A DNA stretch of 64,000 nt from Synaphobranchus kaupii (GCA_029718625.1 CM056379.1:54209579-54273578); one strand, 5' to 3'; positions 12,125-25,110 are shown, numbered from the stretch's first letter. Made by a program: numbers and translations. The notes: generated by a model not told the origin, from the sequence alone.

Positions 12125-14860
12125 CTTCTAGTATGCCACGAACACTGCGACAAGCCTAGTTCAAACATTTTTTTCTGTGGTGTAAAGCATCACATTTTTC
12201 TTCTATTAATTATGTGGTGAATTTGGGCTCATGGAGATTGATGGAATTCATTCCACAGACGGAATCAATATGGAAGCAGAACAGACAGTCGGTCAGTCTG
12301 TCTATTCAATTTAAAAAATACAAACAACAAACTAGCATAAGTACAATAATGATTTTGATAGCCAGTAAGTGACATCTCAAATTGGCACAGACAACGATTC
12401 TAACTGTGCCTTTGCTTTCTTTTAAAATGTGTTTTTACGTTCTGAAAAAGTGGCGAGATTAGGCACATCTAAATTAACCTAAGGATGTTCAGAGAAGCAG
12501 CATTAAAGGAATAGTATCACGTTTGCATGCAACATGTTAAGATTTTTCATTTAACATTTTTTGTTTCTTTTTTCATTTGGCTCTCACAAGATTGACGTAG
12601 ATCAAAAAAAGATTGAAGATTGTAAATAAAAAAACTGAAATCCCATGCAAAAGCCAAGATTCACTTTTGATGGTCAATTCCACGATTCCGTCCGCGATTC
12701 TGCGAATCCTAGGAGCCCTACTCTATGCACAATCGAATTAGTGTCTCCTTTGTTTGAAGGGAGTTCAATACATAAAGTACTATTTATGTTTTTCTTTTCC
12801 GGTTCCATCATTGTTGCTTGTGTTTTGATAGGTATCATTTATTTCTATCCAGAGTTGCTGTAGCTGGCCCAGACACAAATCACTCGCCGTCCAAATGACT
12901 AATACTTTTCAAAATGGGAAGAGATGGGATCAGCTTTTTTGCATTTAAATGTGTGCCAGGAATCTTGGCAATCATCAGTCCAAGAGAAGAGGCGGTTTGC
13001 TCTTCACTCACATTGCTGGACATACCACACAGCTCTGAGTAGGTAAACAGTTAGCAGACGCGCGTTACTTACTGATTCTCCAGGCTTTCCAATTTTCTAC
13101 ATGTTGTTTGAGCCCTTGATATACTGCATTCACATTCTGGTTACTCTCTACATATTTTAAAAAGTTAAGAGTCCAACAGATGGAGCACCTGACTAGATTC
13201 ATAAAGTCTGAGGCTGGTTGAAACTGCTTTAAACCACTGAAGCTATGTCTATGGCTACATTTTAAGTGAGAAGTTTGGCTTGGGCAAAAGCTACAAAAGG
13301 CACCACCAAGCCAAACTTCTCTACACCATCAGGGATTTCCAGTAGGCCTACTCATTTTTTTATATCTGACTGCGCTACAGTTCTGTAGCTATGTTGGTCT
13401 ACCGTATTTCAAACAACATGTACTCATCACTGGGCAGATTGGTTCAAACCTTCTCTCAAAAAAGCAACGTATAATGTACGCCCACACTCGAGCAGTGTAG
13501 AGGTCATCTTTTCAACGGTTTTATGACATACATAATTACTTTATCGTGCAATTAAATATTGTCTTGCTCGTACTTTGCATGAATATTTCCTGCACACAGT
13601 TTGTATTAAGTGGACAATACATTTATAGTTGTTTTGTGTCTGTACGTGTCAAAATGTTAGTGTCCTGTGCTCCCACAGAAAAAGGCAGATTATTGAATCC
13701 TGCAGTGCTTGCCTTGTGTACACTAATGTGTTTTTGAGGCTTCCGGATCCGGTCAAGTGGTCCGACGCAGACTGGAATCCCAATGAGTCAGTGCTTTGCA
13801 CATTATTTATGCCAGAGGTATGTGCTAACATATACCCATTTGCAATATGGACAAGGACGTGACTTTCTCTGAACAACAGATGAATGGGGATGGATGTTTT
13901 ATTTCAAGTAAATAGCCAGGATAAACAGAAGCTGAACAGGAACATAAAACATTTTTTTTTTGCAGGAACACTTAATGCTGGAATGCCAAACTGTTGAGTG
14001 ATATGTAACATTAAACATAAAGTAGTGACAGGTGTTGAGCAATGTGACATCTCTGGCCCTAAGAAGAGTAAACTGTCACTGACCAAGCAAAAAGAAAACA
14101 AAGCAAGCGATCACAAAGACACTTTCGCGGCCTGCCTGGCAATGTGCAGTGATAATGGACGCACGGCTGAGAGTCCCCTCAGTGTGCAGCAATAATAAAG
14201 GCGCGTTGTCTCCTGTGTCACAGCAAAACATGAGGTGACCGTTTTGAACGTGTACGGCCCTGTCACTTCAGCTTAGTGTTTACCTAAATGTGGCAAACTG
14301 TCTGCGCGTGTCCATAATGCTTTTGGGGATGCATGGAGCTTGAGGAGCTTGTGGCCCAAACGAATAATCCTCTGTGGGGTGCAATGCAAACTGAAAAGGA
14401 ACAGGCTCTCCCAATGTGCTCAGACACTTATCTAAATTTACGGCCCATCTGCAGCCGCCACAGACACAGGTGGCGCAGCCCGTCAATTTCTGGATTAGCT
14501 ACTTTCCGGATGATTGTGGCTTGTCATGTTGGAAGGAGCTCTTCCTCTAAGAGCGCTGGGATTATGGCCCTGTCAAAACTGGTCCAGTTTTCTGTGGTAT
14601 CACCAGATGCAACTGATATTGAGAGCCCAACATTCCTTTTTGCATTGCATTTACAATCATATTACACAGAAATTAGCTTAATTCCCCACAGAAAAAGGCA
14701 CAGCAAAGAATATTTGTAATAATATAATATTTGTAGACACATCAACATGCTGATATTTATCTAGTACATAGTTATTTGTCAGGCCAGGAGCGATTTGAAT
14801 TTCAAGTATATTCAAACAGGAGTATTATTCAGAGATTCTTAAGAAACTAGTGATTTTTAA
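12125..14860. other. Intronic sequence with no recognised element
   Basis: Scattered short frames have no recognisable domain. I found no intact repeat boundary, RNA gene or splice-flanked exon. Confidence 0.45.
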
Positions 14861-14869
14861 TTCAGTTTA

Positions 14870-15295
14870 ATCATAATAATAATAATGATGCCTTGCATTT
14901 ATATAGCACTTTTATAGTGGAAACTCGCCTCAACCACCACCAATGTGTAGCACCCATCTGGGTGATGCAACGGCAGCCATTTTGTCCCAGAATTCTCACC
15001 ACGCATCAGCTGAGGTGGAGGGGGAGAGAACCATTTTTAGCCAATTAAACTGGGGGACGATTAGGGGGCAGATTGAAAGAGCCAGGTTGACAATTTAGCC
15101 AGGACACCGGGGAAACCCATACTCTTTGTGATAAATGTCATGGGATCTTTAATGACCAGTGAGTCAGGACTTTGGTTTAACATCTGATCCGAAAGACGGT
15201 ATCTCATACAGCACAGTGTCATTCATCACTGCACGGGGGCATTGGGGTTTATTTGACCAGAGGGAAGATTGCCCCCTACTGGAATTATCATGGAA
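14870..15295. repeat. Dispersed fish repeat starting with (ATA)n and a TTTATATAGCAC motif
   Basis: It starts with AATAATAATAAT, then GCATTTATATAGCAC. A block then reads GGGATCTTTAATGACCA...GAGTCAGGAC...TCATCCGAAAGACGG-like. I recognise this combination as a very common interspersed sequence in fish genomes. I cannot assign its superfamily. Exact ends and target duplications are not clear. Confidence 0.55.
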
Positions 15296-15299
15296 TTAC

Positions 15300-16178
15300 C
15301 AAAATGACAGATGGGGACACTTACACTTTTCACAATAATGTTTTTTTTTCTCCCTTGCTGAAACAGACCAAGAACAAACTATAAATCCACAATCTGCAAA
15401 CAGAAGCAGCTCAAAGGTTGTAGTTGGGCCCCCAATGATTTGACAGGGAAGCATCCAACAAAGGCAACTCAGCCTTCCAAAGATTTTTCAGGACAAGTGA
15501 TAATCGCGTCGGGGACTGCAGAGAACTCTCCTCTCCGAAGTCGTGTTTGATGAAGCTTGTCGCGAAATTGACAGACGACATTGCAATCTCCTTCAGCAAG
15601 ATGCTGCGTGGAACTGTCCACTGTGCAGGAAGGTCAGGAACATGGACCAGAAAATTGAGTCAGCTGCTAAAACTAGGGAACGAGTAAAAGCCGGAAGAAA
15701 AAAAGAAGCTGCTTTTTCTCTGGGAATGCTGCACTGCATAAGACATCCTAGTCAGGGCTGGAAGCTGAGTTTAATGTGGCCGTTTTCATACGGCAGCCAT
15801 TTCTTACATTATTTGGTTCTGTGTTGTCTGACATAAAGACAGTAAATCCCAATGTGCAATTAAATTTTACAGCAGTTCAGTTGTTTTATTCTTTGCTGAA
15901 TACTGGCCTGAATATCTGAATTCAGATGCAGCTGTGTTTGCAAACAAGTCTGAATCTGCTAGTAATTAATGCCAAGGATTACACCATTGATTAGCGAGCA
16001 CTGGTGAATTCTCGATCCCTTGTACAAAGAAAATCCAATCCATAACATTTACAGTACATGAGTAGACCTTGTGCATTAGTCAGACAGAGTTTATGTTCAG
16101 GATAGCTCAAAATGATGCTATAATCAACCCTCAGTACTCACCAATGCATTCATATTGCACTATTTTATCATTATATTA
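15300..16178. other. Intronic sequence with no recognised element
   Basis: A 97-residue frame at 15543-15836 contains CPLC and a lysine-rich stretch but matches no domain I know. I treat it as chance. No other structure is seen. Confidence 0.45.
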
Positions 16179-16180
16179 TA

Positions 16181-16714
16181 CACTGCCCGGACAAAAAAAA
16201 AGTCGCACACTGTAATATTTTGTTGGACCGCCTTTAGCTTTGATTATGGCACGCATTCGTCGTGGCATTGTTCCGACAACCTTATGCAATGTCACAACAT
16301 TTATTTCCGTCCAGATTTTTTGGCCGAGATCTTGTATTGACGACGGGAGAGTCGAACCACTCCGTGAAGTCTTCTCCAGCACATCCCAAAGACTTTCAAT
16401 GGGGTTAAGGTCAGGACTCTGGTGGCCAATTCATGTGTGAAAATTATTCCTCATGCTCCCTGAACCACTCTTTCACAATTTGAGCCCGATTAATCTTGGC
16501 ATTGTCGTCCTGGAATATGCCCATTGATGGGATAACCTGGTCATTCAGTACATTCAGGTACTCAGCTGACTTCATTTTATTGCTGCATAACGTTGCTGAG
16601 CCTAGACCTGACCAATTGAAGCAACCCCAGATCATAACACTGCCTCCAGAGGCTTGTACAGTGGGCACTATGCATGACTGGTGCAACTGCGACTTTTTTT
16701 TTGGCCAGGCAGTG
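16181..16714 (-). mobile_element. Internally deleted Tc1-like transposon
   Basis: The ends are inverted repeats. The left end reads CACTGCCCGGACAAAA and the right end, reverse-complemented, reads CACTGCCTGGCCAAAA, both followed by A-rich sequence and GTCGCA. The element is flanked by TA at 16179-16180 and 16715-16716, the Tc1/mariner target site. At 534 bp it is far shorter than a full element of about 1.6 kb. The right (5') end joins directly to the middle of the catalytic domain, so the DNA-binding half is missing. Confidence 0.85.
16205..16686 (-). pseudogene. Tc1 transposase fragment (catalytic part)
   Basis: Minus-strand translation shows the transposase core [14 protein letters not shown] followed by FQDDNAKIN, which carries the second catalytic Asp. 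Further on are PDLNPIESLW, with the catalytic Glu, and the C-terminal tail ending GGPTKYY. An in-frame stop follows EHEE at about 16444, and a frameshift lies before PDLNPIE at about 16405. The N-terminal paired-like HTH domains are absent. It is non-functional. Confidence 0.85.
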
Positions 16715-16716
16715 TA

Positions 16717-17879
16717 TAAATTGCATTATATATTTTTTACGTGTAAAAATATATTATATTATTTATAATCACAACCAGAAAACACATCTCATTTCCTCTG
16801 GGATCAACTAGCATGCTATTGTGGCTCATGGGACAGGTCAGCACAACTCCTGAATACTAGGGAATTATGACAAATCATTACGATTTTCAACAATTGTAGG
16901 ACTACAACTTTAATACTTTTTACAGAAATCCATAGAACATTTCAAAGAAAATGGGAAAATGTAACTAGCTAGTGAGCTTGCTGTCTCAAAAACATAGCAA
17001 GGGAGCAGCAGCAGAGTATTCTATAACTTAAATGGAGACATTAAATTATATTATTTGTCACGTGAACAATTTTTTTATGAGTATATTCTTTTTGTTTCTG
17101 AAACATTTGTTTTTGTATGTCACCCACATTGTGGTGAGGTAAACTACATACATTTCATTTAGCAAGCATTCGGCATTTTATAACAACTAAAAGGAAATAA
17201 TTTCCATAGATATACCTTATTTAAGTTCATTATTTTCCAAAGAATAAATCATTGTCTCAATAACTTTTCTTCCCTTGTACTATGAGTGAGAGTAGAATAA
17301 CTCCACAACGCCTCTGTCTTCTCAGAGCAGCATTATCTCAAGTGAGCCACCTGTGAGCCAACACGCTCCTGTGTCAGCAATTTATGGTTAGGCTATAAAA
17401 CTGCATGCAATAGATACATTTATAGTATATTCATAAGCAAGAGACAAACAAAAAATAAGCTTTGCTTAATGCATCCTGCCAAATACTGCAACAAATCAAT
17501 GCATTTTTGTGTACTTCCAGTTTTTCAACCAGACTGTGACAATGATGATACAAATAACAGATACGACATGACTATGACTATGGCAAAATCAACACACCCC
17601 GCCCCTACAGAAAATTATTTGGTACAATCTTCGAGTCGCACTAAATTCTAATAGAAAAACACTTTAATTAAAACCCTTTACTGTAGCTACTGTATATCAA
17701 TTTCCTACTCCTTTCCGGACCACATTAAACTCATGCATTAAACCTTACTAAACTTTTGCTAATCAATAGATTTAAATTGAAAAAATTAACTTTCCCAGCT
17801 TAGTTTTTGTATAACTTAAAAAGTTACCTATACTCATTGGCTGCTTATTTTTATTTTTAATAATTTACAAAAGTAGCTA
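16717..17879. other. Intronic sequence with no recognised element
   Basis: AT-rich sequence with no recognisable gene, RNA or repeat boundary. Confidence 0.45.
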
Positions 17880-17880
17880 A

Positions 17881-18037
17881 TACAAACCCCAATTCTAAAA
17901 AAGTTGGGACAGTATGTAAAATGCACATGAAAGCAGAAAGCAGTGATTTGTAAATTATCTTTTTACATATATTTAATTGAAAATAGTACAAAGAAAACAT
18001 ATTTAATGTTTTACCTTATCAACTTTACTGATGCTAT
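17881..18037. repeat. Dispersed repeat beginning TACAAACCCCAATTC (copy 1)
   Basis: It starts TACAAACCCCAATTCTAAAA and AAGTTGGGACAGTATG. A second, clearly homologous copy lies at 37147-37290. This opening is a very common fish repeat terminus, but I cannot fix its superfamily from the fragment. Confidence 0.6.
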
Positions 18038-18380
18038 CACGACTGGGTATAAAAGGATATCAAAAGACTCTTGATATCTTATTTTCTGGTACTCTTACAA
18101 TCAATACTATAACCTCTCTGCATTTGAATGGATCTCTATGTGAACTGGGGGGTGGGAATAGATTAAGCTGTAAATTACACCGGAATAGTATGTAACCCAT
18201 GGTTGGCTAAATGGCTGTAAGTCATTGCCTTTGAAAGGGTCTGTGGTATCAAACGAGCCTCAAACCATCACTCTGCTGCCAGATATGCAGTAGATATGGA
18301 TGGATCACTTGAAGGGTTGTTTCTCCTGACTTATTTTCAATAGGAAACAACCCTTAATAAACAACCCTTAATAAGTAAAT
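18038..18380 (+). repeat. Foldback-family repeat, copy A
   Basis: Homologous to the left arm of the palindromic repeat at 38337-38819. Shared phrases include CTGCATTTGAATGGATCTC, GCTGTAAATTACAC, CAAACGAGCCTCAAACCATC and CACTCTGCTGCCAGATATG. The upstream part, ATAAAAGGATATCAAAAGAC, is also shared with copy C near 59560. The second arm is reduced to a short AAACAACCCTTAATAA repeat. Confidence 0.7.
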
Positions 18381-18595
18381 CAGATATATCCAAATTTCAG
18401 TTCAGAGTGGATTTTACTGTTATAAGCCTGAGTGTAAAAAGATAAGTTCCTACATCAAAAGAATATTTGTGTACCATTTGTAGCAGAAAATTGAAAGAAT
18501 GAATTGATTCTGAATGGCAAGAGATCTAATGCCTATTGTCCTAAGATGTTCTGGAATGTAATATATGGATTGCCCTGAGTATGAGAGCAAAGCTA

Positions 18596-20233
18596 CAGTC
18601 AAGCCGGAAAGTCTGAACACTCCTTTCACCTTCTCCACGTTTTATTACGTTACAGACTTATACTACAATAGATTGAGTTCATTTTTTGCCTCAAACATCT
18701 ACACACAATAGCCAATAATGACCAAGTGAAAACAGGTTTTTAGAAAATATGCAATTTTATTTTACTGACAAAAATAGGTTATTTAGGGGTTACATATCTG
18801 TACACACCCCTAGCCTAATACTTGGTTGCTGCACCTTTGGCAACGATTACAGCTTCGAGGAGTCTTGGGAAAGAAGCTATGAGCTTGGCACACTTGTATC
18901 TGGACATTTTTGCCCATTCCTCTTGGCATATCCTTGCAAGCTCCGTCAGGTTGGATGGGGAGCGTCGGTACACAGCCATTTTCAGCTCTTTCCACAGATG
19001 TTCAATTGGATTCAGGTCTGGGCTCTGGCTGGGCCACTCAAGGACATGCACAGACTTTCTCCGAAGCCACTCCTTTGTTCTCTTGGCTGTGTGCTTCGGG
19101 TCATTGTCATGTTGGAAGGTAAACCTTCGCCCTAGTCTGAGGTCCAGAGTGCTCTGGAGCAGGTTTTCTTCAAGGATCTCGGTGTACTTAGCTGCATTCA
19201 TCTTTCCCTCTATCAGGACTAGTTGCCCCGTTCCCGCTGCTGAAAAACATCCCCACATCATGATGCTGCCACCGCCATGCTTCACTGTAGGGATGGTATT
19301 AGCCAGGTGATGAGTGGTGCCTGGTTTCCTCCAGACGTGACGCTTGGTATTCAGGCCAAAAAGTTCAATTTTGGTTTAATCAGACCAGATAATCTTGATT
19401 CTCATGGTTTGAGAGTCCTCTAGGTGCCTTTTGGCAAACTCCAAGCGGGCTGTGATGTGCCTTTTACTAAGGAGGGGCTTCCGTCTGGCCACTCTACCAT
19501 AGGCCTGATTGGTGGAGTGCTGCCTGGATGGTTGATCTTCTGAAAGGTTCTCCCATCTCCACAAGGATACGCTGGAGCTCTGTCAGAGTGACCCTCGGGT
19601 TCCTGCTCACCTTCCTGGCCAAGGCCCGTCTTCCCCGATTGCTCAGTTTGGCCGGGCGGCCAGGTCTAGGAAGATTCTTGGTGGTTCCAAACTTCTTCCA
19701 TTTACGAATGATGGTGGCCACTGTGCTCTTTGGGACCTGTAAAGCTGCAGAGATTTTTCCGTACCCTTCTCCAGATCTATGCCTTGACACAATCCTGTTT
19801 CTGAGGTCTGCAGATAATTCCTTTGACCCCATGGAGTTTGGAGTTTGCTCTGACATGCACTGTCAACTGTGGGACCTTATATAGGCAGGTGTTGGCAATC
19901 CCCAATCATGTCCAATCAATTGGATTTATCACAGATGGACTCCAATTAAGTTGTAGAAGCATCTCAAGCAGTATCAGTGGAAACAAAATGCACCTCAGCT
20001 CACTTTTGGGTGTCATATCAAAGGGTGTGCACACTTGTGTACATATGATATTTTACATTTAGATTTTTAATAAATTAGCACAAATGTCTAAAAACCTGTT
20101 TTCACTTTGTCATTATGTGCTATTTTGTGTAGAATTTTGAGACAAAAAATGAACTCAATCTATTGTAGAATATGTCTGTAACGTAATAAAACGTGGAGAA
20201 GGTGAAAGGAGTGTTCAGACTTTCCGGCTTGAC
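18596..20233 (-). mobile_element. Full-length Tc1-like transposon, copy 1
   Basis: The element is about 1,638 bp. Terminal inverted repeats of roughly 150 bp begin AGTCAAGCCGGAAAGTCTG. TA flanks each end (18594-18595 and 20234-20235); the right end appears to lack two terminal bases. A sister copy in the opposite orientation lies at 32466-34104 with high similarity throughout. It carries one transposase gene on the minus strand, disabled by two lesions. Confidence 0.9.
18815..19832 (-). pseudogene. Tc1 transposase, copy 1, two lesions
   Basis: The gene starts at MGSKELSADLRNRIV (ATG complement at 19830-19832; another in-frame ATG lies at 19856). Two helix-turn-helix regions follow (GKISAALQVPKSTVATII, then GRPAKLSNRGRRALARKVSR with the GRP-type linker). 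The catalytic core has WSD, QHDNDPKHTA and [14 protein letters not shown], which hold the three acidic residues. The C-terminus ends GAATKY. There is a 2-bp deletion after HQSGL at about 19501, relative to copy 2, and a nonsense codon directly after WSD at about 19377. All catalytic residues are still encoded. The remaining frame is otherwise intact, so decay is recent. Confidence 0.9.
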
Positions 20234-20419
20234 TACATCTTCCAGTTATTTAGATTCATCTGCTCCACTATTCATGTATGTACAAATTTATGTTTCTGAT
20301 GAAATCTCTACCTATATGTTTTCACAATTACTTTAATCTTAACTCGGATATTCATGCACATATGACAAGGCAAATAAAACATTTTCATCTCCCGCAATAC
20401 CACACAACATGCAGTCAGT
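20234..20419. other. Short intronic spacer
   Basis: No recognised feature between the Tc1 element and the LINE tail. Confidence 0.4.
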
Positions 20420-20885
20420 TATTAATCACACACAGGCGTCCTTCCCTATGGAATGCTAGTAAATCTTTTATTGTACTATCCCCCTCCTTAACAGTGTTTA
20501 AATACAGGTGTAAGTGTTATTTGTTCCCAGTACTTTTCCCTCACTTTTCCTTATCTGTTCTCACTCTTTAACTCTCTCTTCTAATTTCACAGTTAATATT
20601 CATTAAATTTTCTTATTTAAATGTAATCTTTTTGTTATTGTTTTTCTAAATACTGTACATACAATTATTATGTTTTATTTTCTTTTGTATTTTCTTTAAT
20701 TTTATTTATTTAGTTTTGTTCTTTATTTAATGTGTCTGTTTCATAAGGTGAGGTTCTACTAAAAGCCCTGCAGGGCTTCTAACCTCTCCAGCACATCTTG
20801 ATTCTGTAAATTATTTTGTGTACTTGCATCTGTTTTGTTTTTTTTCTTTTATTTGTGCAAACAATAAATAATTAAATAAATACAA
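20420..20885 (+). mobile_element. LINE 3' end (5'-truncated non-LTR retrotransposon)
   Basis: A plus-strand frame ends with SLWNASKSFIVLSPSLTVFK followed by YRCKCYLFP. This resembles the C-terminus LWN(S)LP...SPSLSVFKxxLKxxLF of CR1/L2-type LINE reverse transcriptases. An AT-rich 3' UTR follows, with AGGTTCTACTAAAAGCCC, then a terminal AATAAATAATTAAATAAATA tail. The 5' part is missing, as expected of truncated LINE copies. The clade is a guess. Confidence 0.55.
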
Positions 20886-20889
20886 AACT

Positions 20890-21950
20890 TTTCTTTAGGG
20901 TAAAACTGGGATGTCACCAGTGAGATGAAACAGGAAAAAGGAAAGGGAAAAAAAGCACAAGAAAACAAATTTCCATTATTCCATGCAAACTAAATTCCAC
21001 CTGACTTTCATCTGACATCCGCCAGTGACAGATGTATCAGCGTGTTAAATTACCATGACTGTAACTGTCATAGCAATCAGCCACCACCGTGAGGGAGACT
21101 GGCAACACAACAGCTTCCCCCACAAACCTGACTTTCTTTGTCACGTTTTATCCTTCTCCACTTTCTGTGCTTGTTCACTTGAAACGATGTCCTCCCTGGG
21201 AGTCTTTGATGCGCTCAAAGCTTGGTCCATGCACACTGTGTTTTAATCAGAATATAACTGTGTGAAAACATAAATTAAGCAATTCAGCAATCCCATACTG
21301 TATGGGCAGTAGAGCACTATTTCACATTTCCATGAACATACTTCATGGACCAATGAGTGCTAAATATCTTGTTCACACATCATTTTCATTCATTCCAGGG
21401 CCAGCATAATACAAAAAAAAACCTCTGAACATGTAATTTAAAGTAAATGACAAGGCATTGTCATTAGACTGAATCTGGCCATAATTCCAAGACTAGACTG
21501 TTTGGTCTTGAAACACTTTCTCTCCACTTTCAATCAACCACCAAGGCAGTTCAGATTTCACTTTCAAGTACATTTCCCATTTAGTGTTGTTGGCTGTGAA
21601 TGTATAATGACACTGGACTGGATTCAGTCAAAGCATTTGGACTGTTTAAGCGAGTATGCAAATCAATCTAAGTCTCCACATTAATCCAGTGTCGTAAAAA
21701 GCGCTAATTTCCTCACACTCAATACAGTGGCAGGAAGTAAAAGTGAAAGGCCAATGCTTGACACCCATGTTTCTGATTGATTAGTCACTCCTGAAAGTGC
21801 TCATATTTTAATGCTAAAAGCTGTTTGGGTCATGCATTTTCAAGCATGCTAAATTCAGTGTTCTGTGTAGCCCATGAAGATGTCAACCCATGAGAAAATA
21901 CTTTTGATACTTCAAGATCACGTTCTACCATCCTGCTAATAAAATAAAGA
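20890..21950. other. Intronic sequence with no recognised element
   Basis: No gene, RNA or repeat boundary recognised. Confidence 0.45.
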
Positions 21951-21954
21951 TTTA

Positions 21955-22140
21955 TGGACACACACACTCACACCTACGGGCAATTTAGCATCTCCTGTTC
22001 ACCTAACCTGGACTCTGGGAGGAAGCCAGAGAACCTGGAAGAAACCCATGCGAACAAGGAGAGACCGTGCAAACTCCATACAGAGAGGATCCGGGTTGGC
22101 CAGGACTCAAACCAGGAACCACTTTCTTGCAAGGAAGCTA
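21955..22140. repeat. Dispersed fish repeat with GGGCAATTTAGCAT / GGAAGAAACCCATGC motifs
   Basis: The order ACACACACTCACACCTACGG, CAATTTAGCATCTCC, GACTCTGGGAGGAAGCC, GAAACCCATGCGAACAAGG, TGCAAACTCCATACAGAGAG and ACTCAAACCAGGAACC is a familiar widespread fish repeat. The chance reading frame through it (21954-22247) is not a gene. Class not assigned. Confidence 0.6.
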
Positions 22141-22149
22141 ATAATGTTT

Positions 22150-24385
22150 TAATCTACAAAGACAAAGACTTGGATTTCATTTCATGCAGTGTTATGAAAG
22201 GTTTAATTTACTTCCACCAAGCTATATTGTTAATAACAGACCTGTAAGTGGACGCATGTTCATGATGTTGATTTGACACCAAAACACAATATATATTTCT
22301 GGTATATTTTGTACAATTTACTAATTGCAGTAGTCTCCATCGTTTTTGAACCATTTTTAATCTTTAAGTAGATGAGTCTACATCCTTAGGTTTTTGTTTA
22401 ATATCTAGAAAAAGTTAACTTGGCTGAAAAAAACTGTCTTTGAATATGTCCTATCCTTGCAGTATTTTTTAGAAACTTACTTCATTTAGAATGCTAAATT
22501 ATTATCAACCTTGTAGTAATTGCTGATTCGAGGTCATTGACCTTCCTTTGGTTCTTTGGTTTATTGTTATATACAAATAAGGCAAACCAATTATATTCAG
22601 TGAAAAAAAGGCTTTGTTTTGTGGCACCACAAGGCATGAAAGAATGCTTGTCACACTTGTGGGATCTTCATGAAGCAGAGATACTGTAATGGCTAACCAT
22701 TTAAACCAGGTAGAAGCTACATTAGCTACATTTGCTGACTGTATGAAGTCTGCAGAACTCCTTAATCATCATTCAACCCATAAGAACACCAAATACCTAT
22801 TAGTCATGTACTGTACAGAATACTGTAACCAAATAAGATTTTAACAGATAATTAAACGGTTAGCAGCATTTTAAATCACTTTTCATATGAACAAATTATT
22901 TTGACTTTATGTTATTGTTATTTTGACTTTATTATGTTGTTGGTTTCATGATATTAAAACAATTTACTACATGCCATATGCCAAAACATTAAAGCTAAAA
23001 CTGGAAAATGACGGCAATATTTAATGTCTTTATTCCTAAAATGTTGCATGAATCGAGTATGCTGATGTTCCTCTATTCATCAAAACGTATTTCTTTGATT
23101 ATTGTATAGTTGGCAGCTGGCACCTGCTAATTCACATGCTCATTAATAGAAAAATCCCAACTTCAGTCTGTGCACCACAATCTTCAGGGCACACCTTTTC
23201 TGGTTTCTTGGATTCTTCCGTCTTATAGAGTTTATGGTTCATTTGATTGAATACAAATAACTTAAATGTGGTTTAATTGATTTGCAAAACTGTCATGTGA
23301 AACCAATTCTGCCTTTTGCACTCTAGAAAGGGTTCCCGAGTTTTAGTCCTTATTGAAAGAATGAATAGTTTTTCTGTGTCTAGTTTAGGCACCAGGGCAT
23401 TCTGATTGAGAAAGATCTTTTCCAGTCACTCTAATCAGCTTTTCATCTATTACTTTGACAAATGGGTTTCAGAAGGACCTGCTAAGTGCTCCTCTCTACA
23501 ATGTCTCCTATACTCTGATCTCAGATTTTTAAAAAGTCATTTTAATTGTCCTGTCACTTTTTAGAAATGATTCTTTTGGACTTACTCAATGGTTATAACT
23601 GAAATTACAGGCATATATTGTTAAAATCACAAGAAACACTGTACTGTATTCCTCTACTATAAGTTAAGGATGTACCACTACAGCAGTTTGCCTCCTCACC
23701 CCTCTGAAAATGTTCTATTAGCATGAAGAATGAATAAATAAGGCAAACACCGCAGGCTGTGCAGTCTCTGGAGAAAATTTAAGAATTGGTGTAAACAAAA
23801 GCTTGAAGACTGTAGAGCCTAAAAACCCATCTGTTCCATTCCTCATCATTCTCTCCCGAGCTTCTCCATCTCACTTGCTTTGATTGGATCCAGGTTTGTA
23901 ATAATAAGTAGCCCTGAGATTTCCATTGCCCGCAGAGAAAGTGTGGCAAACCTAGTTATCTAGTCCAGCATGTTTGTGGCTGATGCACAGAGTCCTCATG
24001 CATCTCTCCTGCAATTAAAGAAGGAGCCTAACGTGTTCTTTATCATTGTAGAACTGACATTCTTTTGTTCGACCCCTAAAACATATCTAACACATTGTCT
24101 TCGGTGAAATACTGTCTGCTGACTGATGATATTTAATCATCTGCATTAGGATTCAGCTGACATAGTCTGATTACTTCAAATCGCAGAGACTATGAGAAAT
24201 TCCAGAAACAGAAAGCTGATGCTATACATTCTACTATAAGCCCTTGGCCAGTGTTGATATTAGTGAAGTTCTGTTTGAGTGGTATATGAACACAAAAATG
24301 TTCCAGAAGGGCTAGCTTGTATAATCAAGTATATGAATGCTTATGCAGTATTTAGTTTTTCTGAGAGCTCCATAAGCAAGCATTG
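22150..24385. other. Intronic sequence with no recognised element
   Basis: AT-rich sequence. No coding, RNA or repeat feature could be supported. Confidence 0.45.
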
Positions 24386-24514
24386 AATTTGTCATTGACT
24401 GAAAATCAGTAGGGCGCATATACAATAATACTCGGATGCAACCTGATTCAATATTTTTATGAATAACTTTATGCTCAGAAAACATAAACACACAAATATA
24501 TGATATATAGGCCT

Positions 24515-24735
24515 ATGCCCAGCAAACAAGCCCCAGAGGCCCCCTCTGGGTTTATTGTGGGAAGGGCAAACCCACACTAATCCCAAGTGGGCCTATTGTG
24601 GATTTGCCCATGCTGGGACCTCCGCAATAATTCCCCTCTGGGCCCCCAATTAGTTTTTCTGTGCTACAGTTACCCCCACATCGGCCCATTGCTGGTCAGT
24701 CCATGTTGGGCCCACAGTGTTTTTCACCTATGGGC
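24515..24735. repeat. Degenerate TGGGCCC-rich repeat
   Basis: Repeated short phrases occur on both strands: CCCCCTCTGGG, AGTGGGCCTATTG, CCCCTCTGGGCCCCC and TTGGGCCCACAG. It looks like a decayed minisatellite or dispersed repeat. Frames through it in both directions are artefacts of the repeat. Confidence 0.5.
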
Positions 24736-24984
24736 CCTCATTGAAAATATGACTGACACTTTAATTTATTTGTAATTCATGGTAAAGGGAAAATGACTTA
24801 ATCCAGAAAACATCTTCTTTCCAGCCTCCTGGAAAAACCTACCGGACACAGTATCTCCTATATTCCTCAGTAGTTACTCAAATAGTGCCATCTAATGGAT
24901 AGTATGGACACAACAGCTTACATGTCTGTAGCCAGGGTTGCAATTGTGGTCAACAGCTTAATCCAGCTAATGCCAGCGTACATC

Positions 24985-25110
24985 CAGTTCCCGTAGAAGA
25001 CGCAAAGCTAAGTGGAGGTATGAAATAGTTTTTATTGAAATTGCCAACCTGTCCAATGTTATCGGTGCCATAGACTGCACACCCCAGTGAAGTCGGTGAA
25101 ACGCCGTCTC
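24985..25110 (+). pseudogene. Harbinger-type DDE transposase fragment
   Basis: The plus strand encodes EIANLSNVIGAIDCTP. It resembles the (F/L)PNVIGxIDxTH block that carries the first catalytic Asp of Harbinger/HARBI1-type nucleases. The frame breaks soon after, and the expected His after Thr is Pro. Only this short block is recognisable. Confidence 0.6.

Noticed and set aside
15543..15836. Small protein with CPLC and a basic stretch
   Set aside because: No full zinc-finger pattern, no splice context, and no family resemblance. Likely a chance frame.
18749..19310. Plus-strand frames of 118-162 residues over Tc1 copy 1
   Set aside because: They are antisense to the transposase and mirror its conserved sequence.
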